Shown piece after piece: positions 25,601 to 34,078 of a DNA stretch of 64,000 bases; the first letter of the stretch is position 1, and each line of letters starts with the position of its first letter. Source of the stretch: Caldisericales bacterium (GTDB taxonomy: Bacteria > Caldisericota > Caldisericia > JAAYUI01); contig JAKIZT010000009.1 of assembly GCA_022707885.1 (NCBI GenBank), positions 1-64,000 on the forward strand, in the 5' to 3' direction. Under the pieces are notes generated by a model. That model ran no database searches. It worked only from the letters and a program-made list of their open reading frames with translations, and was not told where the DNA came from. The translations under genes and the position numbers were made by a program.

Positions 25601-25997
25601 CAAAAAAGAGGCACAGGTGGGCGGGCAGAAAAAACAGCTTGCAGAACCACCCACAATCATACAGGGTTACACGGTGGTGCCAGTGAGGTTCATTTCCGAG
25701 ACGTTCGGGGCCAAGGTGGGCTATGACCAGAAGACAAAGGAGATAACCCTCACATTTGGCCTGAAGCCTGACGGGAGCTACACCAAAAAAGTGACGCTCT
25801 GGGTCGGCAAAAAGGAGGCAACATCCGATTTCGGTTCGATGCTCCCGGCGTTCCAGACATTCGAGCTCCCCGTTGCGCCAGCCATCATAAACGGAACAAC
25901 AATGGTGCCTCTGCGGTTTGTCTCCGAAGTCCTTGGCGCCGGTGTGGAATGGAACGCCAAGGAAAGAAGGGTGGACATCAAATGGTGGCCGGCCTGA
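22608..25997 (+). CDS. Secreted glycoside hydrolase-like protein with duplicated TIM-barrel and stalk domains
   Basis: The start at 22608 follows GGAGGTCAGG. The 1129-residue product has a signal peptide and then a clan GH-A-like barrel (about residues 35-400) with WQIENEIN (acid/base Glu174) and MFMTEYGTYCG (nucleophile Glu279). A second, similar half (about 480-790) aligns around YDGDG and the later QANEL-type helix but has FHLDARIS and TCLSAMN at the catalytic positions, so it should be inactive. A linker domain and two stalk domains (VVPVRFISETFGAKVGYD and MVPLRFVSEVLGAGVEWN) end the protein. The substrate is unknown; the GH39/GH5/GH42 range is possible. Confidence 0.8.
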   Translation: MKKIIIFAVCLFLLIQVFSVLEVSHAKNQMAGPIHGEGQVLGNELLGRTRLGFLDPYGYPKFSPKLTKLLFDSLGVKDYDEYKDELTKRLDELAPTFYRQDFFMWAPGFEWKDAAKKIALESSKGIEHIITLNFRSFLPNSARTVGDIVEYYDGDGKDDNPFGAVVKIWQIENEINMKDIFWKGTPSEYAKHLLGCYNEAKNSDPSCVVVMAGEASDVKNEVYADILRELGGQPAFDSVDIHVYGQATDSLMVERCAKSFRERLLDAGYDPNTPMFMTEYGTYCGKMPKMDDSSETIQAKTFAERTILALANGIKGACYISCVDGVMDDKVDGYFSQMGLIHNGITKFGNGPWHKRKVFWTYKLLSLYLSQATFDDVLEVTLGVGIRAFRFNRPGLQPVYFVFLEEQGTARKVPLPVTDKMRVTSLVPVGESGDEYDRLEDAIETKIVDPIDLNSIYAMLARGPIAVEPLPPRMLSEKIGIAKLSTSTNIDLPVGEVYLTKENAIKWVDGGKPDFSKIDLAITKLVKAGKSVILAINVEAECFSKPIEFAKFSKFIEGVVERYDGDGILDAPDTLCTKFHLDARISDTSYISESSKCYAQMIKASGRAVSSANTSAKLIVGGFSDNKARIWPAIFNELRKFEAEAGYPFFDIVAISNNFGSSRADSENYNFINRISRNTRKLLDENGLQRIPITCLSAMNYVGVAKDYPEQTERDQANELVKRIMTMIGNGCQTACWGMEKDVSGNIFGSCGLLDLNGNPRLSYHSMQKLLLETSKVQVLSYDLPGGKTTTGRWIAPEYNSLWGMRFGINDPFVIAWVNGSKPPTFSYVDFDFPATQALELEYLVPDQKSGKETGGKPTFKKVTIFRQDGEFKIPVDRLEPFIIRPSNAVAPKIEIKIDPAIMMVNPGQKDTATITVTGFEGEAILSAPSTKTLGTTISPEKVKSGQQATLTVSTLVASAGQQYTVAISATTGQGNAEALLQIEVSNIMPVEISLWIGKKEAQVGGQKKQLAEPPTIIQGYTVVPVRFISETFGAKVGYDQKTKEITLTFGLKPDGSYTKKVTLWVGKKEATSDFGSMLPAFQTFELPVAPAIINGTTMVPLRFVSEVLGAGVEWNAKERRVDIKWWPA

Positions 25998-26021
25998 CAG
26001 CCACCAGCCAGCGACAGAAAT

Positions 26022-26053
26022 AAAAAATGCCCCGTCAAAACGGCGGGGCATTT
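26022..26053. terminator. Bidirectional terminator between glycosidase and DUF4389 genes
   Basis: AAATGCCCCG (26025-26034) pairs with CGGGGCATTT (26044-26053) over a 9-base loop. Six A residues before it make a T run on the minus strand, so it fits the DUF4389 gene best. On the plus strand only TTT follows. Confidence 0.8.
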
Positions 26054-26073
26054 CAATCTGGTAGAATAATCTC

Positions 26074-26370
26074 TTACGGTCTTCCGTTGAATGGCGGATA
26101 CTCGTCGGTCATGTATCCCATGTAGCCGTTGACCCTCATTGACCACCTGTAGTAGCCAACAACAAAATCAAACATACCCTTTGGATATCTGCCGGTGAAA
26201 AGGATTGCCCACCATGCGATGAACTGGACAACCATTGCGGCAATTCCGTAGAACATAAGGCAGAAGCCGTGAGGAATCATGACATAAAAAACGCCAAAGA
26301 ATGTCCTGAGAAGCAGAATGCCCCTGGACAGTTTTTCTGGATAATCAACATCAAGTTTCACTGGATACAT
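26074..26370 (-). CDS. DUF4389 membrane protein
   Basis: The protein has 98 residues. It reads VDYPEKLSRGILLLRTFFG, then a hydrophobic stretch with IPHGFCLMFYGIAAMVVQF and IAWWAILFTGRYPKGMFDFV, and ends with YYRWSMRVNGYM and TDEYPPFNG. This matches DUF4389 proteins over the whole length, though most members carry two such units. Two membrane helices are visible. An AAGGAGG site precedes the start. No biochemical role is known. It is a single-gene unit ended by the terminator at 26022. Confidence 0.88.
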   Translation of the reverse strand: MYPVKLDVDYPEKLSRGILLLRTFFGVFYVMIPHGFCLMFYGIAAMVVQFIAWWAILFTGRYPKGMFDFVVGYYRWSMRVNGYMGYMTDEYPPFNGRP

Positions 26371-26666
26371 AATTAAAATCCTCCTTTTTTGTGATTAATA
26401 TGCTTTTAAAAGCAAATGTATTATAGCCAACATCCCCTGTTCTGCCAACCCCCCTGTTATCTTACTTTTTGGCAACAATTGGGTCAGCATGGGAAATTCT
26501 GGCACAAATAAAGACGATAATAATTGCCGGTGATTTTTGTCTGAGATTTATGCAAATGAATGATCTGGATTATGGCAAATGTTCTCTGAAAGCAACAAGC
26601 AACGGCAGGTGGTGGTTTGCAACCCAAAATTTATTTTTCCATCTCTCGGTGAATGTTTTGTTTTTT

Positions 26667-26752
26667 CTCCTCTCAAGATGAGAGATGATTGTATAGTTTG
26701 TTTTTTCTCCTCTCCTAAAAGGAGAGGGGCAGGGGTGAGGTGGTTTTGAATT
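26667..26752 (+). repeat. Composite interspersed repeat, copy 1
   Basis: The first part contains TCTCAAGATGAGAGATGATT and GTATAGTTTG. The second is a hairpin CTCTCC TAAAA GGAGAGG followed by GGCAGGGGTGAGGTGG and TTTTGAA. Both parts recur in the same order at 43639-43712. Confidence 0.8.
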
Positions 26753-26768
26753 CTAAAAAAGTACGTCT

Positions 26769-26822
26769 TAAACCCCCTCACTTGCCCTCCCGGGCATCCT
26801 CTCCCAAAGGGAGAGGGAAAAT
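26769..26822 (-). repeat. Inverted copy of the hairpin repeat
   Basis: It reads CCCCCTCACTTGCCCTCCC on the plus strand and then CCTCTCCCAAAGGGAGAGG. It is a diverged copy of the GAGAGGGGCAGGGGTGAGG unit in the opposite orientation. With copy 1 it forms a large imperfect inverted pair. Confidence 0.65.
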
Positions 26823-27117
26823 ATGTGAAAACCTCCGGCCACAGTAAATATGGTGTCATCCTCCACCGGAGGGAGAGGAAAATAATTTGCACCCACCGTA
26901 AGTGCAAATTTACAATCTGCATTTAAAAGAAAAAAGATGTGCAAAAATAATGTTTTTAAGCAAAATACACAATTTACCGCGTCTTCCCTTTCAGGAGTGG
27001 CGTGAACAAAAGATCTACCCCTTCACAGAGCATGACCGGATAAAAACCATGAGCGGTTTTTCCCTCTCCTCTTAGAAGAGTAGGTTGGTGGCTCAACCGA
27101 CTCAGGCCGCTTTTCAA

Positions 27118-27163
27118 TCCCTCTCCTCCCAGGAGAGGGCAGGGGTGAGGTGGTTTTGAATTG
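27118..27163 (+). repeat. Hairpin repeat, further copy
   Basis: It reads TCCCTCTCCTCCCAGGAGAGG, then GCAGGGGTGAGGTGGTTTTG, nearly identical to the second half of copy 1. A weaker, partly decayed version lies just before it at about 27060-27080. Confidence 0.75.
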
Positions 27164-27297
27164 ACACAAAGGGTATAATCCAAACAGATGATCGATTGTT
27201 TTGGTGGAGGAGATTTATGCAGCAGAAATGGGAATCAAAAAAGCAACGCCTCCCATTTTTAGTATTTTCATATCTATTCTCCTTTTATCTCCTTTTT

Positions 27298-28320
27298 TTA
27301 CATTAAAAATTTCATATTTGATAAAAAACGTTTAAACGTTTCGTCTTTCAAAAACTCATTTTTAATTTCTCCAATAGAGATAAATGTTTTTTCATCAATT
27401 TTTTTGAATAGCTGTGAACTTGGAACATTGGAATAGTAAAATCCCTTCTCTTTGGTGAATTCCATACTTTTATTAATCTCCAATGCTTCAAATGTATTTT
27501 CTCCAAATCTTATCTCATACATACGTGAGAATGATTTTTCTCCTTTATAGAACTTTGTAAGTTTGTCAAGATATTGTTGGTATGTCGCTTTTTTAAATTG
27601 GATCCTAGTAATATTGATATTATATTTGCCACTTTCAATGTGAAGTGTGCCAGTACCTGGCATCATTTTAAATCCCTTAGGCAGAAGAAAAGACTTGTAA
27701 TCATCTTGCAGATAAACATCATTAACTGCCAAAAAATAATTTAATGGAGTCAAAGGAGTTTTGGCCATTTCTGAATCAGCTGTCAAAGTTGGATCAATCC
27801 AATCCTCATCTTTTATAATAAATGTGGACATAATCTCATCTGCTAAAATTAGATCATCATTATTATCAACCTCGGCCATCAAAGAATAATATCTACCATT
27901 GGAAGGTATTATATATAAGTAGTGAACTTTTCTGTCGTTAATATTTTTCATCCAGAAACCAGTAAGATTGATATTTTCGGGTATCCTCCCCCATAAACAA
28001 TCATAACCATCTTTTGTATATTTTCTTTCAAGACCTTTAAGCAAAGGGGAAATTGAATCTAGGTCATTTTGTTTTGATTCTTTCATTATAGCAGAAGAGA
28101 TCGATATATTAAATGGTCCCATAAGATATTCACCACATTTATCTACATATGTGAAATCTTCAGGACAATTTATTGTGTAAGATTGTGTATTTATAAATTT
28201 GCTTAATAAATTTGATTTAACTAATGATTTTTTAGGAATATCCGAGATACCAATATTGCAACCTAAAAATATAAATATGACCAGTGATATAAGTGACACC
28301 AAATATTTTTGTGATTTCAT
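27298..28320 (-). CDS. AT-rich probable lipoprotein of unknown function
   Basis: The ATG at 28320 is preferred because it opens a signal peptide (MKSQKYLVSLISLVIFIFLG, then Cys). An upstream ATG at 28368 would add a charged extension. No good ribosome binding site is seen for either. The 340-residue product has no recognised domain. The mature part is rich in Lys, Asn, Ile and Ser, with SYTINCPEDFTYVDKCGEY near the start. Base composition is clearly richer in A and T than that of neighbours, suggesting transfer or relaxed selection. It sits between the repeat region and an AT-rich gap. Confidence 0.65.
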   Translation of the reverse strand: MKSQKYLVSLISLVIFIFLGCNIGISDIPKKSLVKSNLLSKFINTQSYTINCPEDFTYVDKCGEYLMGPFNISISSAIMKESKQNDLDSISPLLKGLERKYTKDGYDCLWGRIPENINLTGFWMKNINDRKVHYLYIIPSNGRYYSLMAEVDNNDDLILADEIMSTFIIKDEDWIDPTLTADSEMAKTPLTPLNYFLAVNDVYLQDDYKSFLLPKGFKMMPGTGTLHIESGKYNINITRIQFKKATYQQYLDKLTKFYKGEKSFSRMYEIRFGENTFEALEINKSMEFTKEKGFYYSNVPSSQLFKKIDEKTFISIGEIKNEFLKDETFKRFLSNMKFLM

Positions 28321-28740
28321 AGAGCGAATACTATTTATATGTTTTTCTAATGTCAATAACCAATACAATTTTTGGTAATTTTATTATAAATACGGACTTA
28401 ATATTGGCTCATTCTAATTTATAATTAATAGTTTATATTATATAATATTAATAAATAGTCCTAACAAGGATAACAAGTCTTACATTAACATGTATAAATC
28501 TTACTTATTAATATATTATGTCACAATTGTAAACACCATAGAACACCATTGTTTCCAAAAAATCTTTAGAAGATTGATTGAGGGATATCCAGAAATGGTT
28601 TTAATCAAATAGGCGAAATTTATACTTCAATAATATCTGCAGACGGCTTTGCATTGCCCCCTAACTTTCATTTTCGCCTCGGTTTGTAAAGCATATAATG
28701 CCAACTCAAGCAACAGTTAAAATAAAAACCATATCTTTAT
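28321..28740. other. AT-rich intergenic region, nothing recognised
   Basis: About 420 bp of very AT-rich sequence separates the lipoprotein start from the ATPase stop. I see no open frame with a start signal, no hairpin with a T run and no repeat shared with the other noncoding regions. It may hold the promoter for the lipoprotein gene. Confidence 0.5.
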
Positions 28741-31161
28741 CTACCTTCCTCTCCCCCCAAACAGCTTCCTCACCTCAAGAAGGAGCATGACCACAACCGC
28801 AATCCCAAGCGGCCAGAGCAGGAGCGATGGTGAAACCGGGAACAGCTGGAGCCTCTCGTTGAGGTACGGCACATAGGCGCCAAGCAGCAAAAATGCGATG
28901 GCACCAAGCCCCCACAGGTCCATGACCACGTTGCCAAACGGGTTCATCTGGACAAGCAGTTTTCTGTCCGACCTGGAGGCAAAGGCCAGGGCCACATGAC
29001 CGAACATCCACGCCGCAAAGGCCAGCGTTTTTGCGATGCCTGCATCGCCAATGCTCAGCCAGAGAGCAAGGCCATATGTGATCCAGACGGTTGCAAACAG
29101 GGCAAAACCCTTGATGGCAATGTCCGCAAACACCTTTGGCCCAAGGACGTTCTCTTTCGGGTTTCTGGGCTTTCTTGTGTAGATGGAGCTTTCCTTCGGC
29201 TCTGCGACAAAAGCGGCGGAGGCGGCAAGGTCCATGAACAGCTCGAGGGCGATTATCTGGATTGGGGCAAACGGCATCGGCACGCCAAGGATGACCGGCA
29301 GGAGGAATGTCAGCACGAGGGCTATTTTGACCGAAAGGTAGTATTTGAGGCCCTTTTGCAGGTTGTCAAAGAACGCCCTGCCCTCAAAGATCCCGCTTGC
29401 GATTGTATTGTAATTGTCATCGGAGAGCACGACCTCGGCCGCGTCCCTGGCCACATCGGTCCCCCTTTTGCCCATTGCGATGCCGATGTCCGCACCCTTG
29501 AGCGCCAGAACATCGTTGATTCCGTCGCCGGTCACGGCCACGACCTCGTTGTTTTCCTGGAGCGCCTTTACAATCCTGTATTTGTGCTCCGGGACTGTCC
29601 TGGCAAAAACGGACGTGGTCCTGACAGTCTCTTTCAGTTCTGAATCGCTTATCAGGTCGAGCTTGTCGCCTGTCACAACGTTTGCAGTGTCGATTCCAAC
29701 CTGGTTTGCTATGAAAGCGGCCGTCTTCGGGTGGTCTCCTGTGACCATTATGGTCCTGATGCCGGCGCCCTTTGCCTTGATTATCGTTTCCCTGACGCCA
29801 TCCCTTGGCGGGTCTTCAAAGGCAATCAGTGATTCAAACACCATCTGCTTTTCCAGCTTGTCAAAGTCTTCTTTTGCCTCGCCCTGGGTGAGGTTTTTTG
29901 TGGCGACAGCAATAACCCTTCTGCCATTCTCTGCCTGCTTTTCAAGCTCCTCGGAGACTTCTTTGGGAACACTGGCGCAGCTTGCAAGAACTTCCTCCGG
30001 CGCACCACTCTTGTAGAGGGTATAAATCGAGTCATTTTTTCTGATCACAGATTTGGACTTTTTGCCATCGCCAACCGATCTCTGTCTGAAAATTTCCGGC
30101 AACACAGGCGACGCTCCGAGTTCGAGCGCTTTCTGTTTTATCGAGATTTCCAGTGGATTGCCTGAATAATCGGTGGTTGAAAGGAGCGCAAAGGAAAGAG
30201 ATTCTTTTGCGTCCTTTGGGAAAGTGGCGGCAACAGACATCTTTGCCTGCGTGATTGTCCCGGTTTTGTCGGTGACAATGACCGTGGTGTTGCCAAGTGT
30301 CTCAGCCGCCTTGAGCTTTTTTATCAGGAAGTTCTTTTTAGACAGCCTGTAGGAGCCAATCCCGAGCACCATTGTGATGATGATTGGCAGTTCCTCTGGT
30401 ATTGTGGCGAAGGAGAGCGTCAGGCCCGTCAATATCATGGCCTTCCAGTCCCCACCCCTGAGGAACCCGACAAGTGGTATCGTTATCGAGAAGAAAAGGG
30501 CCACCCACACAAGCTGGCCGGAGAGCGATTTCATCGCACGCTGGAGAGCGGTCTTTGGCGGTTTTACAGCCTTTGTTTTTGCCGCTACCTCGCCAAGCCT
30601 TGTGTTTGCCCCGGTTTTTTCAACCACTGCTTCGCCCTCGCCAAAAACAACGGCGGTCCCGGCAAATATGGCTTCACCAGCGTCCCTGTCTTGCGGGAAC
30701 GACTCGCCAGTGAGTGCCGATTCGTCCAGCTGGAGCCCCACCGACCTGATTATTTTTGCATCGGCAGCGACCTTTGTTCCCTGGGAAAGGGCAAGAACAT
30801 CGCCAGGCACAACCTCAAGTGAGTCTACTTCTGTTACATTGCCATCCCTTATGACCCTGCTTTTTGGGGTGGCAATCTCGCCAAGGCTTGCAACAGCTTT
30901 TTTGGCCCTGTATTCGTTGAATACCTCGGCAAGCGTGAGGAGGATTATGATTGAAAAAATCGTTATGGAATCACCAAGCTCTCCCAGAAAGCTGTATACG
31001 ATGCCAACAACAATGAGCAGGAGAATCATTGGCTCCGTGACTTCTTCGATGAAGATACCGATAAAATTCACCGTATAGGGCTTAAAAATCCTGTTCGGTC
31101 CAAATTTTGAAAGAAGCTCCTTTGCTTTTGCAGAAGTCAATCCAAGATCATTCCTCGTCAT
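28741..31161 (-). CDS. P-type cation-transporting ATPase (P2, Ca2+-type)
   Basis: The protein has 806 residues. It has the actuator TGES (151-154), phosphorylation site VTDKTGTIT (Asp298), MVTGDHPKTA and the hinge VTGDGINDVLALKGADIGIAMG-type block. The membrane site is PEELP (255-259) where SERCA pumps have PEGLP. The usual eight or more helices are present, and the C-terminal part resembles cation ATPase C domains. Calcium or another divalent cation is likely, but the ion cannot be read from the sequence. AAGGAGG five bases before its ATG lies inside the PadR gene, which overlaps by 14 bp, so the two are coupled. No terminator was seen after it. Confidence 0.92.
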   Translation of the reverse strand: MTRNDLGLTSAKAKELLSKFGPNRIFKPYTVNFIGIFIEEVTEPMILLLIVVGIVYSFLGELGDSITIFSIIILLTLAEVFNEYRAKKAVASLGEIATPKSRVIRDGNVTEVDSLEVVPGDVLALSQGTKVAADAKIIRSVGLQLDESALTGESFPQDRDAGEAIFAGTAVVFGEGEAVVEKTGANTRLGEVAAKTKAVKPPKTALQRAMKSLSGQLVWVALFFSITIPLVGFLRGGDWKAMILTGLTLSFATIPEELPIIITMVLGIGSYRLSKKNFLIKKLKAAETLGNTTVIVTDKTGTITQAKMSVAATFPKDAKESLSFALLSTTDYSGNPLEISIKQKALELGASPVLPEIFRQRSVGDGKKSKSVIRKNDSIYTLYKSGAPEEVLASCASVPKEVSEELEKQAENGRRVIAVATKNLTQGEAKEDFDKLEKQMVFESLIAFEDPPRDGVRETIIKAKGAGIRTIMVTGDHPKTAAFIANQVGIDTANVVTGDKLDLISDSELKETVRTTSVFARTVPEHKYRIVKALQENNEVVAVTGDGINDVLALKGADIGIAMGKRGTDVARDAAEVVLSDDNYNTIASGIFEGRAFFDNLQKGLKYYLSVKIALVLTFLLPVILGVPMPFAPIQIIALELFMDLAASAAFVAEPKESSIYTRKPRNPKENVLGPKVFADIAIKGFALFATVWITYGLALWLSIGDAGIAKTLAFAAWMFGHVALAFASRSDRKLLVQMNPFGNVVMDLWGLGAIAFLLLGAYVPYLNERLQLFPVSPSLLLWPLGIAVVVMLLLEVRKLFGGRGR

Positions 31162-31483
31162 AGAGAACCTCCTTTATAAGATGCCTTATCTTTTCCCTTG
31201 CCTCACCCAGGGCTTTTCTGCCGTTTTGCGTGGCCCTGTAATAGACCCTCAGCCTTCCGGCGACCCTTTCCCTGAATGATTCAAGATAGCCACCTTTTTC
31301 AAGCTGGTGAAGAATGGGGTAGAGTGTACCGGGGCTTATCTTGTAGCCATGGTGTGACAGCTCCTCGATAAACCATAGCCCATATACCGGCCCTTTCGCC
31401 GAGTGATGCAATATATGTAATTTGATAAACCCAAGAAAAAATTCTTTGGTGAAGTTTTCCTCAAAACATATATCGTTTTCCAT
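31148..31483 (-). CDS. PadR-family transcriptional regulator
   Basis: The start at 31483 (MENDICFEENFTKEFF) is chosen because a promoter covers the upstream in-frame ATG at 31522. The 111-residue product has the PadR winged helix: GPVYGLWFIEELSHHGY, ISPGTLYPILHQLEKGGYL, then RLRVYYRATQNGRKAL. PadR proteins are usually repressors that respond to small ligands, often of a transporter in the same operon. It is translated together with the ATPase, so it probably controls it and itself. The C-terminal effector helix is short, as in the PadR-s2 subgroup. Confidence 0.9.
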   Translation of the reverse strand: MENDICFEENFTKEFFLGFIKLHILHHSAKGPVYGLWFIEELSHHGYKISPGTLYPILHQLEKGGYLESFRERVAGRLRVYYRATQNGRKALGEAREKIRHLIKEVLYDEE

Positions 31484-31494
31484 TATCGGATTCC

Positions 31495-31522
31495 AATATA
31501 GTATCCAGTTTTCTGTTTTCAA
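31495..31522 (-). promoter_or_regulatory. Promoter of the padR-ATPase operon
   Basis: On the minus strand TTGAAA (31522-31517), a 16-base spacer and TATATT (31500-31495) lie just before the ATG at 31483. The transcript would start within a few bases of that codon. Confidence 0.4.
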
Positions 31523-31600
31523 GAGAGGCTTTTCTTAAAGTGTAAACTTTTTAAATATATGCACCGTATTAGATTTCAGAAAAGACCAAGGAGGTTTCAA

Positions 31601-33007
31601 ATGAAGAAACTGCTGGCGGTTTTATTGACCATCCTCATGGCAGTCCCGTTGTTTGCTTTCTCACCCGTTTTGTTTGCGAAAGATGGCAACAAAGGTGGCG
31701 GCAATGGTGGCAAAGAAGAAAAATGCAACTTTACGGCAAGGTTTGAGAAAGAGCCCGCAACGATCGGAATGGAGGCTGGCCAGGAAGAGACTTTTATTTT
31801 GCTGGTCACAAACAATTGCGGCATGGAGCAGCTCAAGATAAAGGCTTCTTCGGAGAACGCCGGGCTGGAACTTGGCAATGCTGAATTTGAGGTCGCACCA
31901 AAGGGCACCTTCAAACTGACAGTCAAAATCAAGCAACCGCCGAAATCTGGAACTTCAAACGAAGTCCACTGGATGATAAAGCTCGTTTCGCAATATGGAA
32001 AACAGCTGGAATTCAAGTTCATAACAAGATACAAGATCACCCAGGAATGCAGATACACAGTAAAGTGGGAGAAGGACCCAACATCGGGCAAACTCGATCC
32101 AGGACAAGAGGGCGAATATGGCCTCGTGGTCACAAATATTGGATCCACCAAGATAAACTTCAAGGTGACCTCGAAAACCGAAGGACTCCGCTTCTCGGTA
32201 AATGAATTCTCTGTCGAGGCCAGGCAAAAGTTTGTCCTGAAAGTAATAGTGAAACAGACTGCAAAAGGCCAGGAGATTTTCTCAAAATGGGCCTTTGTGA
32301 TTGCCACTGACTGCGGCGGGCAAAAAGAAATCATATTCAGGGTGTTTTTCAAGGCAACTGAACAACCATCATGCAAATTTACTCTCAGATGGCAAAAGTC
32401 CCCGGAATCCGTAAAGCTTGACCCCGGCCAGGAGGCCGAGTTCCCGCTTGAGGTCACAAACAAGGGAACACAAAAAACCACAATCAAAGTTGAATATTCC
32501 GGTGAATTTCTCAAGTTTTCAGCAAGAGAGTTTGAGCTGGAGCCAGGCGCAAAGTTTGTTCTGAAGGTAACAGTAAAACAGCCGCCAGTAGGCAAAGAAC
32601 CCGCCACAAAGTTCTCGTTTGTGCTTGTTGCTTCATGCGGCCAGAAAGTCCAGATTTCCTTCAGGGTTTTCTACAAAACACCACCGGCAAACAACTGTGA
32701 ATTTGAGGTAAGATGGGAAAAGAACCCGGCGAATACGCCACTGAAGGCCGGACAGAGAGAATCATTCAATCTGCTCATCAAGAACAAAACGGGCAAGAAC
32801 ATGAAGTTCTCTGCTTCTTCAGGTTCAACTGCAATAAAATTCAGCCCGGACAGGCTGGAAGTCCCGAATGGCCATGAGAAGAAGATGAAAGTCACAATAA
32901 CAATGCCTGGAAAACAGAACAACGAGAAGGGAAAAACATTTGAGATAGTAATAAAAGCAGATTGTGGCACGACAAAGGTGGCTAAGTTTACTGTAAAATA
33001 TAAATAA
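31601..33007 (+). CDS. Secreted protein of four tandem Ig-like repeats
   Basis: The ATG at 31601 follows AAGGAGG at good spacing. An upstream in-frame ATG at 31559 would place a basic stretch before the signal peptide. The 468-residue product has a signal peptide (MKKLLAVLLTILMAVPLFAF), a Gly/Lys linker and four repeats of about 105 residues. Each repeat has a Cys, then a pattern such as RWQKSPESVKLDPGQEAEF, a VTNKGT turn, FELEPGAKFVLKVTVKQPP and a late Cys. The fold looks like abnormal-spindle or Ig-type sandwiches, each with one likely disulfide. It has no anchor or enzyme motif. A surface or matrix structural role is inferred. Confidence 0.82.
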   Translation: MKKLLAVLLTILMAVPLFAFSPVLFAKDGNKGGGNGGKEEKCNFTARFEKEPATIGMEAGQEETFILLVTNNCGMEQLKIKASSENAGLELGNAEFEVAPKGTFKLTVKIKQPPKSGTSNEVHWMIKLVSQYGKQLEFKFITRYKITQECRYTVKWEKDPTSGKLDPGQEGEYGLVVTNIGSTKINFKVTSKTEGLRFSVNEFSVEARQKFVLKVIVKQTAKGQEIFSKWAFVIATDCGGQKEIIFRVFFKATEQPSCKFTLRWQKSPESVKLDPGQEAEFPLEVTNKGTQKTTIKVEYSGEFLKFSAREFELEPGAKFVLKVTVKQPPVGKEPATKFSFVLVASCGQKVQISFRVFYKTPPANNCEFEVRWEKNPANTPLKAGQRESFNLLIKNKTGKNMKFSASSGSTAIKFSPDRLEVPNGHEKKMKVTITMPGKQNNEKGKTFEIVIKADCGTTKVAKFTVKYK

Positions 33008-33026
33008 CAATACGCTCTCTCCATAT

Positions 33027-33056
33027 AAAAAAGCCCGGGTTTCCCCGGGCTTTTTT
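33027..33056. terminator. Bidirectional terminator
   Basis: AAAAAAGCCCGGG (33027-33039) pairs perfectly with CCCGGGCTTTTTT (33044-33056) over TTTC. T runs exist on both strands, so it serves the Ig-repeat gene and the protease-miaA operon. Confidence 0.9.
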
Positions 33057-33078
33057 ATTTATCAGAAATGAACTTTTT

Positions 33079-34035
33079 TTACATCGCCTCCTGGACGGTT
33101 TCATTCATCCATCCACCCCAGCCAGGCACCTCGGTGACGTTGCCTTCAGGTGTGACGATCCTTTCGATCCTTCTCTTATAGACCTGGGTCAGACCAAGGC
33201 TCTCCAGGATTGCCGGGGTTATTGTCCTGTACTCCCTCTTCGAAATCGGGTCAGTCTCCGGTTCCGAGCTGTATGACACGTTCTGGTTATAAACTGAAAC
33301 CAGCATGCCGATGCTGGCCTCAAGTTGTGGCGAAGCATAGATCACAGGCAGTTTCAGTTCCTCAAGGCAATCATACCTCGTGAACGGCATGCTGCTGGAG
33401 TGCGTACCACCAATAAATGCATCGACTATTCTGTCCAGCTCGCTCTGTACCATGGTTTTGCCGGAAAGGCCAAGGCACTTCGTGGCAACCATTTTGGCGA
33501 GATTGTACGCCCTCATTGCAGAGCCAAGCACAAGCGGATGGAGGTCGATATCGCCAAATATCATCTCCGGGTTGGCGCCATTTGTTTTTGCATACTCGAC
33601 ATAAGTCATGATGTCATAAGGGCTGACCCATGCCGGGTTCCCGTCAGCGCCAATCGGTGCAAGCGGGCTTGCGGTCTGGATGTGCACCGGGCCTAGCTCG
33701 GAGAGTGGCGACATGACAATTTCATCGGCACCAAGAGCAATGAATGCCGCCGCGCTGAAAGCCTTGAAGCCAACAATAACTGACAGGTGGTCTGTAAACT
33801 CTCTCAAAAGGGTCAAAATTCTCCAGGCGCTCTCTGGCGAACCACCTCTGGATGCGAGTATTACATCCAGCCTGTCTGTCCTGCCCATTGCCATGAGCTG
33901 GTGGTAGAGTGGAGGGACGACATCATCAGCAATCGAGGCACCCTCCGGATGGAGAATGTAGGATATGACTTTCGAATTTCTCTCGGCTTCGATCCTTTCT
34001 ATTGCCTGGTGGCGTTCATTCCTTGTAGGGTCCAT
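33079..34035 (-). CDS. SDH-type Clp-fold serine protease
   Basis: The start at 34035 follows AAGGAGGACACAA; a longer frame reaches 34140 into miaA. The 318-residue protein has SKVISYILHPEGASIADDVV, DRLDVILASRGGSPESAWRI, the catalytic-type stretch FKAFSAAAFIALGADEIVMS and later SELGPVHIQTASP. This is the serine dehydrogenase proteinase (SDH_sah, PF01972-type) family, related to SppA and ClpP. The Ser in FSAAAFIALGA is the probable nucleophile. There is no signal peptide. The substrate is unknown. It follows miaA by 43 bp and shares its terminator. Confidence 0.85.
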   Translation of the reverse strand: MDPTRNERHQAIERIEAERNSKVISYILHPEGASIADDVVPPLYHQLMAMGRTDRLDVILASRGGSPESAWRILTLLREFTDHLSVIVGFKAFSAAAFIALGADEIVMSPLSELGPVHIQTASPLAPIGADGNPAWVSPYDIMTYVEYAKTNGANPEMIFGDIDLHPLVLGSAMRAYNLAKMVATKCLGLSGKTMVQSELDRIVDAFIGGTHSSSMPFTRYDCLEELKLPVIYASPQLEASIGMLVSVYNQNVSYSSEPETDPISKREYRTITPAILESLGLTQVYKRRIERIVTPEGNVTEVPGWGGWMNETVQEAM

Positions 34036-34078
34036 TTTGTGTCCTCCTTTTTGCCCTGTTAAATGTCTCTGGTCGCTG

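Larger units (their letters stand above)
26371..27297. other. Noncoding spacer with interspersed repeats
   Basis: This stretch of over 900 bp has no gene with a credible start, composition and ribosome binding site. It holds several copies of a GGAGAGG-type hairpin repeat (listed separately), a further pair of imperfect inverted segments around 26833-26880 and an AT-rich stretch near 27200-27297. The short open frames here, such as one giving PHPCPLLGGEG, are translations of the repeat. Confidence 0.7.

Noticed and set aside
26974..27183. Small minus-strand frame with PHPCPLLGGEG
   Set aside because: It is the translation of the interspersed hairpin repeat; a similar spurious frame appears at 43648-43842.
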